A stretch of DNA of 29,502 nucleotides from Microscillaceae bacterium (GTDB taxonomy: Bacteria; Bacteroidota; Bacteroidia; Cytophagales; Microscillaceae), in assembly GCA_003483885.1 (NCBI GenBank), contig DMXI01000004.1, positions 1 to 29,502 of the forward strand, given 5' to 3'. Made by a program: the position numbers and the translations under genes. How positions within the stretch are numbered: the first letter of the stretch is position 1; each line of letters begins with the position of its first letter. Below the pieces are notes generated by a model. The model saw nothing but the letters and a program-made list of their open reading frames with translations, ran no database searches and was not told the origin of the DNA. Below are positions 1-8,466 of this stretch, piece after piece.

Positions 1-371
1 AGGAAACCGACGAAGGGCCTCAACTTGATTTCAACTTTAGCGATGGAGTATTTGAGGTGAAAGGTACCTCAATGCCAGAACATCCAGATGAGTATTACCG
101 CGAAGTACTTACTTATCTTCGAGTATACGTGGATAACCCATCGGCTAGTAACACCAAAATGATATTTAAGTTTTTGTATTTCAATACTGGAACCAATCCG
201 ATCATTATGCGCTTGCTAGAAACCCTCGAAAAGTTGATGGAAAAACAACACCCGGTAAAAGTAGAATGGGTGTACGAACATGATGATATGGATATGAAGG
301 AAGTCGGGGAATACTTTAATGCACTTACCCGTTTAAACATTCAGTTATTCCCGATTGAAAGTATAGATTAA
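1..371 (+). CDS. SiaC-family regulatory phosphoprotein (DUF1987), 5' end cut by window
   Basis: The frame is open from base 3 without a start codon; a GTG at 57 lies inside the conserved domain, so the true start is upstream of the window. About 122 residues are visible, close to the roughly 125 of the family, so only a few are missing. The pattern DFNFSDGVFEVKGTSMPE followed by an EYY motif and a long amphipathic stretch is the DUF1987/SiaC signature. In Pseudomonas SiaC is a small cytoplasmic switch protein, phosphorylated on a threonine and dephosphorylated by a SpoIIE/PP2C phosphatase; the FNTGTN segment near visible residues 61-66 is the likely equivalent site (inference). A strong terminator follows at once. 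A SpoIIE phosphatase lies at 22647-24113, not adjacent. Confidence 0.85.
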   Translation, partial: ETDEGPQLDFNFSDGVFEVKGTSMPEHPDEYYREVLTYLRVYVDNPSASNTKMIFKFLYFNTGTNPIIMRLLETLEKLMEKQHPVKVEWVYEHDDMDMKEVGEYFNALTRLNIQLFPIESID

Positions 372-385
372 AAAAGAGATACCCC

Positions 386-433
386 AAAAAAGTCCCTCTT
401 TTCAGTCTTTGATTGAGAAGGGGGATTTTTTTA
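386..433 (+). terminator. Rho-independent terminator after the SiaC-like gene
   Basis: An A-rich arm ending in TCCCTCTTTT pairs, with G-U pairs, with GAGAAGGGGGATTTTTTT. The loop is about 8 bases and a run of seven T follows the stem. It sits 15 bases after the stop and separates this gene from the next unit at 479. Confidence 0.85.
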
Positions 434-478
434 TTATTTTGGGTTTGATAATAATGTAAATCAGTAGCAAGTATTTAT

Positions 479-1174
479 ATGTCCACAAAAAATCATTGGA
501 GTAACTATGTATTTGAAATTATCTCGGTTTTTATCGGGGTAACCCTGGCTTTTGGCTTGAGCAAATGGAATGAGAATCGTCGCGATTATCAATCTGAGCG
601 CAAAATCTTGATAGAAATTCGCAACGGCCTTAAACTAGATTTAAAGGATTTGGAAGAAAATATTTTTGGGCATCGATCTGGAATTAAGGCTTGTCAATAT
701 TTCAGACGATTGTTGCTGGAAAAACCAGCCGCAGATGATTCATTGGGTGGCTATTATTATGCATTATTGAGGGATTATATCTCTATTCAAAATAAATCAG
801 GGTATGAGGCGCTCAAATCTAAAGGTTTGGAATTTATCAGTAACGACTCGCTGCGAGTACAGGTAATTGCGCTGTATGATTATAATTATGAGATTTTGGA
901 GAAGCTAGAGGAGAATTATTATGAAATTCAGTTTAACCAGACCTACTACCACCGAATCAATGATATATTGGCTGATTTTATGATATTTGATAAAAAAGGG
1001 AATCTCAAGAGCATGAAGCAGCCACTGGAGTTAAACCTGAGAGATAAAAACCTATTACTGAGTTATTTATTGAGAATTGAAACCAATCGTCGGGTGCTGG
1101 AAATGTACTATCTTCAGGTAAAGAAAAAAGTAAAAGCACTGGTTGGCGTATTAGATAAAACCGTCAAACCTTAA
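479..1174 (+). CDS. DUF6090 family membrane-anchored protein
   Basis: 231 residues. The N-terminal segment YVFEIISVFIGVTLAFGL (about residues 10-27) is one transmembrane helix, followed by the SKWNENRRD motif that is the hallmark of the Bacteroidota DUF6090 family (usual form: hydrophobic helix then a W-N-E motif). The rest is predicted helical and charged, with possible coiled-coil stretches (residues 40-60 and 120-145), placed on one side of the inner membrane. No enzymatic motif is visible and the family has no established function. The ATG at 479 places the helix directly at the N-terminus, as usual. The next gene starts 16 bases after the stop, so the two are probably co-transcribed. Confidence 0.8.
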   Translation: MSTKNHWSNYVFEIISVFIGVTLAFGLSKWNENRRDYQSERKILIEIRNGLKLDLKDLEENIFGHRSGIKACQYFRRLLLEKPAADDSLGGYYYALLRDYISIQNKSGYEALKSKGLEFISNDSLRVQVIALYDYNYEILEKLEENYYEIQFNQTYYHRINDILADFMIFDKKGNLKSMKQPLELNLRDKNLLLSYLLRIETNRRVLEMYYLQVKKKVKALVGVLDKTVKP

Positions 1175-1190
1175 AACCAAACCTACTATC

Positions 1191-1856
1191 ATGAAAAACC
1201 AAACGAATCAACGCAGAAACTTCTTAAAGAAATCGTCGCTACTGACTGCGAGTATGCTTACAACTACTTCGTTGGTTGCCAATGCCAATGGCTTCTTGCC
1301 TTCAGAATCATTTCCAACTTCTGACAACGAAAGCCTTTATATCGTAGGCCCTATGAAAGGCTACAGTCCACAAGTAGGCACCTTGCTTTCAATGATGAAC
1401 ATGATGCGTCATTGGGTGGTGCAATCGGTGGAATTTCTCACCCAAAAACAGTTAGATTTTCAAATGGACGAGGAATCTAACTCGATCGGAGCTATGTTAT
1501 ACCATTTGGCATCTACCGAACGCGCCTACCAAATGAGTACTTTTGGGGAATATAAGGCCAATTATGCCAAAACCCGCAAAGAATGGGACGAACAATGGGC
1601 ATTGGCACAAAATCTAGGTTCCAAAGCCAGAAACAAGATCAAAGGCCACAACATCAAATATTATTTAGACATACTTAAAAAGGTGAGAGACCACACCAAA
1701 AAAGAGTTTGTCAAACGGGATGACCAATGGTTGATGGAACAAATCCCTCGTGGTTTTGGAGGCAAACCCACAAATAATTATGCGATGTGGTTTCACGTAT
1801 GTGAGCACGAATCCAATCATCGTGGACAGATCAAATTGATCAAAAAGAGAATGTAA
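1191..1856 (+). CDS. DinB-superfamily protein with Tat-type export signal
   Basis: 221 residues. The N-terminus carries RRNFLKK (residues 8-14) followed by a weakly hydrophobic stretch up to about residue 33, which is a twin-arginine signal as on cofactor-loaded exported proteins. The mature part has a DinB-like four-helix pattern: H105 in the YHLASTE helix and H206/H210 in CEHESNHRGQ near the C-terminus form the expected three-histidine metal site. DinB-fold proteins include metal-dependent thiol transferases (bacillithiol and mycothiol families), but most exported members have no known substrate. It lies 16 bases behind the DUF6090 gene, so they likely form one operon. The metal site and signal are visible; function is unknown. 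Confidence 0.8.
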   Translation: MKNQTNQRRNFLKKSSLLTASMLTTTSLVANANGFLPSESFPTSDNESLYIVGPMKGYSPQVGTLLSMMNMMRHWVVQSVEFLTQKQLDFQMDEESNSIGAMLYHLASTERAYQMSTFGEYKANYAKTRKEWDEQWALAQNLGSKARNKIKGHNIKYYLDILKKVRDHTKKEFVKRDDQWLMEQIPRGFGGKPTNNYAMWFHVCEHESNHRGQIKLIKKRM

Positions 1857-2197
1857 GAACTTTGCCTACTTTGAGATATGGTGACTCGATTACTACATTC
1901 TGGGATTTGCTAAAGGAAGGTGGTTTCTTATAAAAATGTTCACTGATGAACAAAAACGATCGTTTTTGAACAGGTTTTGTATCTAATATTTGCTTTATAA
2001 AAATAATTATAAACAGTTTCTCTCTAGTGGCATATATTTCATAATCAATGAATTAACCTGCTGATAAAGCCTACCTTGCCTGTCCTGCTTATCTTTGGTG
2101 ATGAGCGAAATACTTGACTGGAAATGTATTTGCTATTTTGGCAGTGCTAATAAAAGTCAAGGTGACTTAAGGTACTAAACCAAATCATTGAATACCC
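1857..2197. other. Gene-free stretch with an 18-bp perfect palindrome
   Basis: 341 bases without a credible reading frame between the DinB-like gene and the exported hydrolase. The only clear structure is the perfect palindrome CAAAAACGATCGTTTTTG at 1951-1968, 94 bases after the DinB-like stop. It is AT-rich apart from the central CGATCG, so it could be an operator for the downstream gene or a weak terminator for the upstream one. No TAnnTTTG box with correct spacing was found before 2198. Confidence 0.6.
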
Positions 2198-3223
2198 ATG
2201 AAATATACTTTTTTAATTGTTGCTTTTTTGATGGTACAAACATCATTTGCACAAGCTCAATATCTTATAGGCCAAAAATCCATCAAATATGTAGACCAAT
2301 CGCGTAAACGCCCTTTGCTAACCGAAATATGGTATCCTACCAATTTGACTCCTAAGAAACCCAGCCGCAAGCAAAATAACAAAGCCTTGTTTAAGCCTTT
2401 GAACACATCAAAAGATGCTCCTCTGGCAAAGGGTAAGTTTCCGTTGCTATTGGTTTCTCATGGCACTGGTGGTAATCGCTTTTCGTTGACTTGGATGATT
2501 GAAAAACTAGTAGAACAAGGCTATATCGTAGTTTCGGTTGATCATTATGGCAACAATACTTTCCATAAATTACCTCGGGAATTTGTAAAGTGGTGGGAGC
2601 GGGCAATAGACATTCAGTTTGTATTGACCCAAGTACTTCAAAACGGTACTTTTGGCAAACAAATAGACCAAAAACGCATTGGGGGAGTGGGCTTTTCGCT
2701 GGGGGGCTATACCAACATTGCCTTGGCAGGCGGTTATGTAGATCGTGCGCACCACACGGGCGAAAAGGGGCGAGAAATGCCTCCTGAGTTCCCTAAGACC
2801 AATGAAAAAATTGATTTTGATACTGATCCACAAATAGTCAATTCTTATAAAAAGTACAAAGACAAAGTAAAAGACAATCGCATCAAAGCTTTTTTTGTGA
2901 TGGCTCCAGCCATTGGCTTTGGCTTTCATACCAAAGAACAAACAAAGCAAATCACTGCCCCTATTTTGATTGTAGCCGGAAGAGGCGATACCAATACCCC
3001 TGTTAAAGGAAATGCACAAGTATACCATCGCCTGATTTCGACGAGTCGACTTCACTTATTAGGAGACAAGGTGAATCACTATATTTTCTTGAATGAAGCG
3101 ACTGCCTTTGGAAAAAAAGTGGCTCCTGCCATTACGGTGGATTTGCCAGGAGTCGATCGCGCAGCTATTCATAACGAAGTAAGCACCATGGCTCTTGATT
3201 TTTTTGCGAAGCACCTGAAGTAA
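2198..3223 (+). CDS. Exported alpha/beta hydrolase (dienelactone-hydrolase / PAF-acetylhydrolase-like)
   Basis: 341 residues. Residues 1-18 form a typical signal peptide (hydrophobic core, then SFAQA), so the enzyme is periplasmic or secreted. The fold is visible in order: LLLVSHGTGGN (oxyanion strand, residues 83-93), GFSLGG nucleophile elbow with Ser167, ILIVAGRGD with Asp264, and candidate histidines H294 (VNHYIF) or H325. The long insertion between Ser167 and Asp264, with many charged residues, is usual in this predicted dienelactone-hydrolase/PAF-AH-like group. The substrate is probably an ester or lactone but cannot be named. The next gene, 108 bases on, is another exported esterase, and the third is a hydrolase-AraC fusion. 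Confidence 0.85.
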   Translation: MKYTFLIVAFLMVQTSFAQAQYLIGQKSIKYVDQSRKRPLLTEIWYPTNLTPKKPSRKQNNKALFKPLNTSKDAPLAKGKFPLLLVSHGTGGNRFSLTWMIEKLVEQGYIVVSVDHYGNNTFHKLPREFVKWWERAIDIQFVLTQVLQNGTFGKQIDQKRIGGVGFSLGGYTNIALAGGYVDRAHHTGEKGREMPPEFPKTNEKIDFDTDPQIVNSYKKYKDKVKDNRIKAFFVMAPAIGFGFHTKEQTKQITAPILIVAGRGDTNTPVKGNAQVYHRLISTSRLHLLGDKVNHYIFLNEATAFGKKVAPAITVDLPGVDRAAIHNEVSTMALDFFAKHLK

Positions 3224-3225
3224 AG

Positions 3226-3244
3226 AAATAGTTATACACTATTT
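3226..3244 (+). terminator. Weak hairpin after the first hydrolase gene
   Basis: AAATAGT and ACTATTT form a perfect 7-bp stem with a 5-base loop, two bases after the stop. It is AT-rich and has no T-run, so termination would be weak. Confidence 0.35.
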
Positions 3245-3331
3245 GCTGGTGTTGTTGGCAAATCAATGTTTGATTAATTCATTTTTTGTTTTGTTCTTCA
3301 TTGGATCTGATTTATGTAAAGCGATAAAGAA

Positions 3332-4186
3332 ATGATACAGAAACCAATGATTGCACTCGTGTTGCTTTTTGCAACTTTTATAGTGAAAGCTCAAAAAATG
3401 GACAAACGATTTGCCAACAAAAAAACAATGCCTTTTGCCTTTGTGGAAGAAATTGATTCCAAGGCATTGGGTGAAAATAGAGTATTGAATGTTTATTTAC
3501 CTTATGGGTACCATCCCGATTCGGTGCAAACGTATCCTACCATTTATGTATTGGATGGCACTGCTCACGAAGACTTTCCGCACATTGCTGGACTTGCCCA
3601 GTTTATGAATATGTACGATTTATTACCCAAGTCTATCGTGGTGGGTATTGCCAACAAAGGGAAGTCACGCTACCGTGATTTTACCCACCCTACTACTGAT
3701 GCCGCCGAGAAAAAACGCCTGCCACAAGCGGGTGGTTCCCCCAAATTTATAGCTTATGTAGCCAATGAAGTGATTCCATTGATCCAAAAAAATTATAAAA
3801 CCAATGGCAAACGAACCATTATTGGGCAATCTTTGGGAGGTTTGCTGGCTACCGAGTTTTTGATGAAAAAACCTGACCTGTTTGATGACTACATCATTGT
3901 GAGTCCGTCGCTTTGGTGGAGCAAAATGGCATTGGTCAATACTGCGGCCAAGTATCTCAAAGAAAAACAACAGTTAAAAAAGCGAGTGTATGTGTCTCTA
4001 GGGAAGGAACACCCTGTGATGCACAAGGTAGCCGATCAATTGATCAACGCCATTAAAAATTCAGGTAACAAGCACCTAAAGGTTTATTACAAGCCCATCC
4101 TTACCGAAGACCACGCCACCATTTTACACAAGGCAGTGTACGAAGCTTTTGAAACTTTTTACCCAAAAAAGCGCGAGAAGCATTAG
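3332..4186 (+). CDS. Exported esterase of the Fes/IroE/esterase D type
   Basis: 284 residues with a signal peptide (residues 1-20, ending VKAQ). The core matches the putative-esterase family (PF00756, COG2819): an N-terminal beta segment with RVLNVYLPYGY, then YPTIYVLDGTAHED (residues 69-81), then RTIIGQSLGGLLA with nucleophile Ser167, then IVSPSLWW just after it, and His261 in the TEDHATIL motif. The acid is probably Glu226 in SLGKEHP. Family members hydrolyse siderophore esters or S-formylglutathione; the SPSLWW motif is closer to the Fes/IroE branch, but no iron-related gene is nearby. It stands 108 bases behind another exported hydrolase. The last 14 codons are echoed in a non-coding copy at 9421-9463. 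Confidence 0.85.
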   Translation: MIQKPMIALVLLFATFIVKAQKMDKRFANKKTMPFAFVEEIDSKALGENRVLNVYLPYGYHPDSVQTYPTIYVLDGTAHEDFPHIAGLAQFMNMYDLLPKSIVVGIANKGKSRYRDFTHPTTDAAEKKRLPQAGGSPKFIAYVANEVIPLIQKNYKTNGKRTIIGQSLGGLLATEFLMKKPDLFDDYIIVSPSLWWSKMALVNTAAKYLKEKQQLKKRVYVSLGKEHPVMHKVADQLINAIKNSGNKHLKVYYKPILTEDHATILHKAVYEAFETFYPKKREKH

Positions 4187-4200
4187 CCAGGTAGCTAAAC

Positions 4201-4235
4201 AGGAAGCCAGAAGGTAATAAAATTTCTGGTTTCCT
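4201..4235 (+). terminator. Hairpin after the esterase gene
   Basis: AGGAAGCCAGAA (4201-4212) pairs with TTCTGGTTTCCT (4224-4235), 12 bp with one G-U pair and an 11-base loop, 14 bases after the stop. There is no T-run, so it may act as a transcript 3'-end stabiliser instead of an intrinsic terminator. Confidence 0.6.
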
Positions 4236-4456
4236 TAAGCGAACTCAAAGCATATTATCGGTATTTTGTCGTATTGAATTTGAGTAATTTCCTGCTTTTC
4301 TTCGCTGGAGTATATTTTTATTTTAAAAGGTTAAGCCTTTGTTTTTTTAATAAGAGATTTGCTGCTGGCATACAGACATCTACAAATGTATTATGATCTA
4401 AATAGCGGCTCTTCTTGAGAGAAACACAAGGTAAGAAATAATACTCTAGTAACTTT

Positions 4457-5644
4457 ATGCAAGCACCTGATACTCAATACGCTGTTACCGATAATGGGAT
4501 AAATATTGCCTATCAACAATTTGGCAAAGGCCCACAAAACCTCATAGTTATTGCTGGATGGGTTTCCAATATTGAAGAAATTTGGAACCTACATCAGTTC
4601 CCTTCCTGGATACTTTACCTTGCTTCTTTTACCAAAGTGATCATTTATGACAGGCGCGGGTTGGGTTTATCAGACAAAACCGCTCCAAATCATATGGAAG
4701 ATCGCATTGAGGATATCAAGGCCATTATGCAATCATTAAATATCAACAAAGCAAGTTTTTTAGGGTATTGCGAAGGAGCCGCTACTGCATTATATTTTGC
4801 GGCCAACTATCCCGATAAAGTAGAGAAAATGATTGTATCGGGTGGCTTTGCAAAGCTTACGCAAACCGATGATTACCCAATAGGTCAATCGCAAGTAGAA
4901 AGTGCGCGTATTGTAGAGCAGTTGTTGGCTGACTGGGGACAACCCAATGGCCTTGACCTCATGGCCCCTAGTATTATGCATTACGCAGGTATGCCATACG
5001 CTTGGGCGAAGTTTTTAAGAGCAAGTGCTAGCCCTAGCACAGCTAAATCGGATTTAGAAATGACCCAAAAGATCGATGTAAGACATTGTCTTGGACAAAT
5101 TACTGTTCCAGTACTTATTCTGCATCGTAAAGACGATCGCCTTATTTCTGCAGCGCATAGCCATTATTTGCAACAACATATCAAAGGCGCTCAGTTGTTG
5201 ATGCCACAAGGAGTAGACCATTTGCCTTGGGTAAAAACCAACGCAGTGGAACTCAGTGGTATTTTGACCTTTTTGCTTGACCAGCAGATAGTGACAGTGC
5301 CCGATTTATCTTTTGAAGATTTTTCGAAAATGTACCGGATCAAAGCTTACTTAGAAAAAAATCAAGCCCAAAATGTGACTATTAACCAAATTTGTAAGGA
5401 ATTTGGTCTCAATGAGTTCAAGCTTAAGACAGGTTTTAAGAAGTTGTTCAAAACCACTATTAGACAATACTTAAAAAGCTACCGACTTAAAACTGCCATC
5501 CATTTATTGACCAATACTGATATGCCTTTGGATGAAATTTCTCAAAAGGTAGGTTATGTTTATGCCAACAACTTTTCCGCTACCTTTAAATCAAAATTTG
5601 GGTGCTCTCCACGCCAATACCGCAGGACGCATTACAGGCAATAG
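4457..5644 (+). CDS. Fusion of an alpha/beta-hydrolase domain and an AraC-type DNA-binding domain
   Basis: 395 residues, no signal peptide, so cytoplasmic. Residues 1-275 are an alpha/beta hydrolase of the type also found attached to adenylate cyclases and LuxR regulators: IVIAGW, YDRRGLGLSD (residues 64-73), nucleophile elbow GYCEGA (103-108), Asp227 in RKDDRL and His255 in GVDHLPW. Cys105 replaces the usual Ser, as in dienelactone hydrolase (GYCLGG). Residues 293-392 are an AraC domain with two helix-turn-helix motifs; the end FKSKFGCSPRQYRR is the AraC/XylS signature. The likely role is a transcription regulator that binds, and may process, a small ester or lactone. Two exported hydrolase genes precede it on the same strand and are plausible targets (inference). 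Confidence 0.85.
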   Translation: MQAPDTQYAVTDNGINIAYQQFGKGPQNLIVIAGWVSNIEEIWNLHQFPSWILYLASFTKVIIYDRRGLGLSDKTAPNHMEDRIEDIKAIMQSLNINKASFLGYCEGAATALYFAANYPDKVEKMIVSGGFAKLTQTDDYPIGQSQVESARIVEQLLADWGQPNGLDLMAPSIMHYAGMPYAWAKFLRASASPSTAKSDLEMTQKIDVRHCLGQITVPVLILHRKDDRLISAAHSHYLQQHIKGAQLLMPQGVDHLPWVKTNAVELSGILTFLLDQQIVTVPDLSFEDFSKMYRIKAYLEKNQAQNVTINQICKEFGLNEFKLKTGFKKLFKTTIRQYLKSYRLKTAIHLLTNTDMPLDEISQKVGYVYANNFSATFKSKFGCSPRQYRRTHYRQ

Positions 5645-5849
5645 TTCTCTTTCCATAATATGTAATCCATTTTGCATACTCGCCAGACCAATTGAGCATA
5701 CTACATTTATAGCATCAAAACAGGAGTATTGATGATTAGTCTGGTCTTAATCAGATCGAATTAAACTCAAATAACTGCTTCTGATGCGCGTATTTCTTTT
5801 TTGGGCTAACTAAAACTCAGTGCTTAGCCATTAAAACCTACCATACAAG

Positions 5850-8306
5850 ATGCTATACAACTTAAATCACAAAGTTTTACTGATAACTCTATGCTTGTCC
5901 TGTACATTGCTCATTACTGGATTTGGACAACAAAAGCTTTCGGAACGCATACAAATACCCAATGAACATCCCCGAATATGGTTTAACCAAGAGATGCTTG
6001 CCAAAGCCAAGGCTAAGTATAATGCTGGCGAAACATTTGTACCTACTGGTTATGGTACTTCTGCCGCTGATATAAGCACCTTACACTATAAATCAGAAGC
6101 CCCATTTGAGTTGGCCCTTCATTATTTGCTTACTGGAGATAAATCTTCAGCGAGAACCGCCATAGAATGGGTAAAATACAAGATGACTGAAGTGCTCAAT
6201 GAAAGCAATGGTAATTCGGTATCTTGTAATTCTTGCAGGTGGTATGGAGAACAATTTATTGTAGTGTATGATTGGTGCCGCGATGAGTTTACAGCTCAGG
6301 AAAGGAGCGATTACATCAGCCATATGAACTTTATCTTCAATAGGTGGAATAATGAAACCAGGTGGGGAACCCCTGACTTTCCTCAAAACAATTATAACCA
6401 AGGGTATTTGCGCAATAATATTTTGTATGCCATTGCTACTTATGGTGACGACCCCAAAGCCTTGGAATACCTTGAACATGGGGTAGATGTACGCCTGACT
6501 AAGCTACTGGAGTACTACAATGAGGTAAACAACAGCGGCATCTCTCCGCAAGGCAATGATTATGCGCATTATGCAGTGGGTTATTTGTTGCCGGTATTGG
6601 GCACCCTAAAAAATATGGGGCTAGACATTCTGCAAGAAACGACGTTTTTTAAAAGGGCGGTGTTTTTTCAGATTTACAATACCACGCCTACCAGGGCTTA
6701 TGGTTTAAGAGAAGCCAATGGTGATGATAATTACAGTTATAGAGCGTATTCGTATGGAGATGCTAATAATTGGCAGGAACACGCTTATAAATTTCGCAAT
6801 AGTATCACGACTGATATACGTGGATTTATGATGTTTGCGACGATGTATTGGGCAGGTTCTACCATAGAAAAATATGCCAGAGCCTGGCTTAATAAAACCA
6901 ATGAGTCACGAGATTATCCACCAAAATATGTAGAGTATTTATATGAGCCAAACGGGCCTACAATTGATTTAAAAAACCTGCCTCAAGACTTTATACCTCC
7001 AGGTGGAGCAAAAAGTACCCTGTATTCATTGTCTACCAATACTTGGGAAGGAGAGGATATGATGGTAGTCTTTCAACAGACCAATAACCATGGTTTGAGA
7101 GGACATGCCCATTTAGATGCAGGCGGCTTTCAGATTTGGCGAAAGGGGCGTACCGTATTGCCTGAGGCTGCCGGAAGAGGAAAAGGAAGTGCTTTGGGCA
7201 AAATACCTAATTATGAAAATAATGACGATGCCAATGTTGACTTATCTATTGCGCACAATGTAATGCTTTTTGGAGGAGAAGGACAGGCTTTTCAGATGAA
7301 TGAATCTAAGCTGTTAAGGCTTCAAAGCGATTCATTGTTTTTTTATACTACAGTTGACCTTACAGGTAATTATAAGTCCCAAAACGACAACATTAGGTAT
7401 TATAACGAGCATGTGTCTTCCTTTGTAAGAGAAACCATTTTTGTGAAGCCACTGGATGCTTTTATTGTATTTGATGGGGTACAATCTACTGAAGGTAATG
7501 ATCCTCGAAAAACCTGGATTGCTCGCCTTATGGGCACTCCCCAAAAGAACGGGAAGACCCATAGTGCTACTCATTTTGGGCAAACGGTAAATATTACCAC
7601 ATTACTCCCCGAAAATCCACAAGTAACAATCATTCCAGAAGATACTTACAGTGAGTATTTTCAGTACATGCACCGTTTACAGATAGAATCAACTAAAGAT
7701 GCGAAGGAATATTTTCTGCATGTAATCCAGGCTAAAGATGAGGGAACGGCCGACTTGGATATACGATTTACCGAAAATGACGAAGAAGTAATTGTTTATT
7801 TGCAACACCCCGAGAAGGGATACGCCACCATTTTATTGAAGAAAGACCAGACCAATGGGGGAAGCTCCTTTGCATTTGCTTCCAATAGTGCACCAGAACA
7901 ACTATCAATACTGCATGACTCGATACAATTGCGTGAAATCACTACAGTCAATGGATTTAAGTGGCTCAATTTAGATGGTACAGGAGCCACTGTGGAGCCT
8001 CCGCCGGTACCTACAAACTCAGTAAGTACAAACAATGAATTTCGTCCATTCAACATCATTACCCCTAACAATGATGGAAGGAATGATTACTGGCAAATAG
8101 ATGGATTGCCGTCTGAACACCAAATCAAGGTATTTAACCGGGCTGGACAGGTAGTATTCCAAAGCGACAACTATACCATCACAGGCCCCTGGAATGGTAC
8201 CAACCAAGGAAAGCCCTTGCCTTCGGGAGTATACTACTATAACATTATTACCAATAATCGCGGTCTAAAGGAGGCAAAAAGTGGATTTGTTACTTTGATA
8301 AGATAA
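5850..8306 (+). CDS. Secreted heparinase II/III-like polysaccharide lyase with type B T9SS sorting domain
   Basis: 818 residues. A signal peptide covers residues 1 to about 26. Residues 35-370 are an all-helical alpha/alpha-toroid, with NDYAHYAVGYLLP (237-248) holding a candidate catalytic H240. Residues 385-700 form the heparinase II/III-like beta part; GHAHLDAGGFQIWRKGRTVLP (418-438), with H419/H421/D423, is its hallmark. Residues 729-818 are a gliding-associated C-terminal domain: FNIITPNNDGRNDYW, IKVFNRAGQVVFQS, WNGTNQGKPLPSGVYYYNI. That domain marks type B cargo of the type IX secretion system, so the enzyme is exported to the surface or medium. Its substrate is probably a uronic-acid polysaccharide such as alginate or a heparin-like glycan, but the family cannot be fixed by eye. 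A PorP/SprF gene follows. Confidence 0.85.
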   Translation: MLYNLNHKVLLITLCLSCTLLITGFGQQKLSERIQIPNEHPRIWFNQEMLAKAKAKYNAGETFVPTGYGTSAADISTLHYKSEAPFELALHYLLTGDKSSARTAIEWVKYKMTEVLNESNGNSVSCNSCRWYGEQFIVVYDWCRDEFTAQERSDYISHMNFIFNRWNNETRWGTPDFPQNNYNQGYLRNNILYAIATYGDDPKALEYLEHGVDVRLTKLLEYYNEVNNSGISPQGNDYAHYAVGYLLPVLGTLKNMGLDILQETTFFKRAVFFQIYNTTPTRAYGLREANGDDNYSYRAYSYGDANNWQEHAYKFRNSITTDIRGFMMFATMYWAGSTIEKYARAWLNKTNESRDYPPKYVEYLYEPNGPTIDLKNLPQDFIPPGGAKSTLYSLSTNTWEGEDMMVVFQQTNNHGLRGHAHLDAGGFQIWRKGRTVLPEAAGRGKGSALGKIPNYENNDDANVDLSIAHNVMLFGGEGQAFQMNESKLLRLQSDSLFFYTTVDLTGNYKSQNDNIRYYNEHVSSFVRETIFVKPLDAFIVFDGVQSTEGNDPRKTWIARLMGTPQKNGKTHSATHFGQTVNITTLLPENPQVTIIPEDTYSEYFQYMHRLQIESTKDAKEYFLHVIQAKDEGTADLDIRFTENDEEVIVYLQHPEKGYATILLKKDQTNGGSSFAFASNSAPEQLSILHDSIQLREITTVNGFKWLNLDGTGATVEPPPVPTNSVSTNNEFRPFNIITPNNDGRNDYWQIDGLPSEHQIKVFNRAGQVVFQSDNYTITGPWNGTNQGKPLPSGVYYYNIITNNRGLKEAKSGFVTLIR

Positions 8307-8342
8307 AACGACCTTTTTTAGGGAAAAGTGATGCTAACCACG

Positions 8343-8405
8343 GGTGGGTGTATTCTTTCTGAGATGATATAGCATTTTGTGACAATGCAACTTGAAGCAC
8401 CCACC
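8343..8405 (+). other. Nested hairpin between the lyase and PorP/SprF genes
   Basis: Arms GGTGGGTG (8343-8350) and CACCCACC (8398-8405) are perfectly complementary over 8 bp. Inside them GCATT (8372-8376) and AATGC (8384-8388) form a second stem. It sits 36 bases after the lyase stop and 61 before the next start, so it could reduce or stabilise read-through from the lyase into the secretion gene. Confidence 0.4.
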
Positions 8406-8466
8406 TTCTTTATGAAAACCTATTGTACCTGTTTACTTTCCGAGCTTTTTTTAATAAAAACAAACC

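Noticed and set aside
4450..4457. TAACTTTA as a -7 box of the hydrolase-AraC gene
   Set aside because: One mismatch to TAnnTTTG and it overlaps the ATG, so transcription would begin inside the gene.
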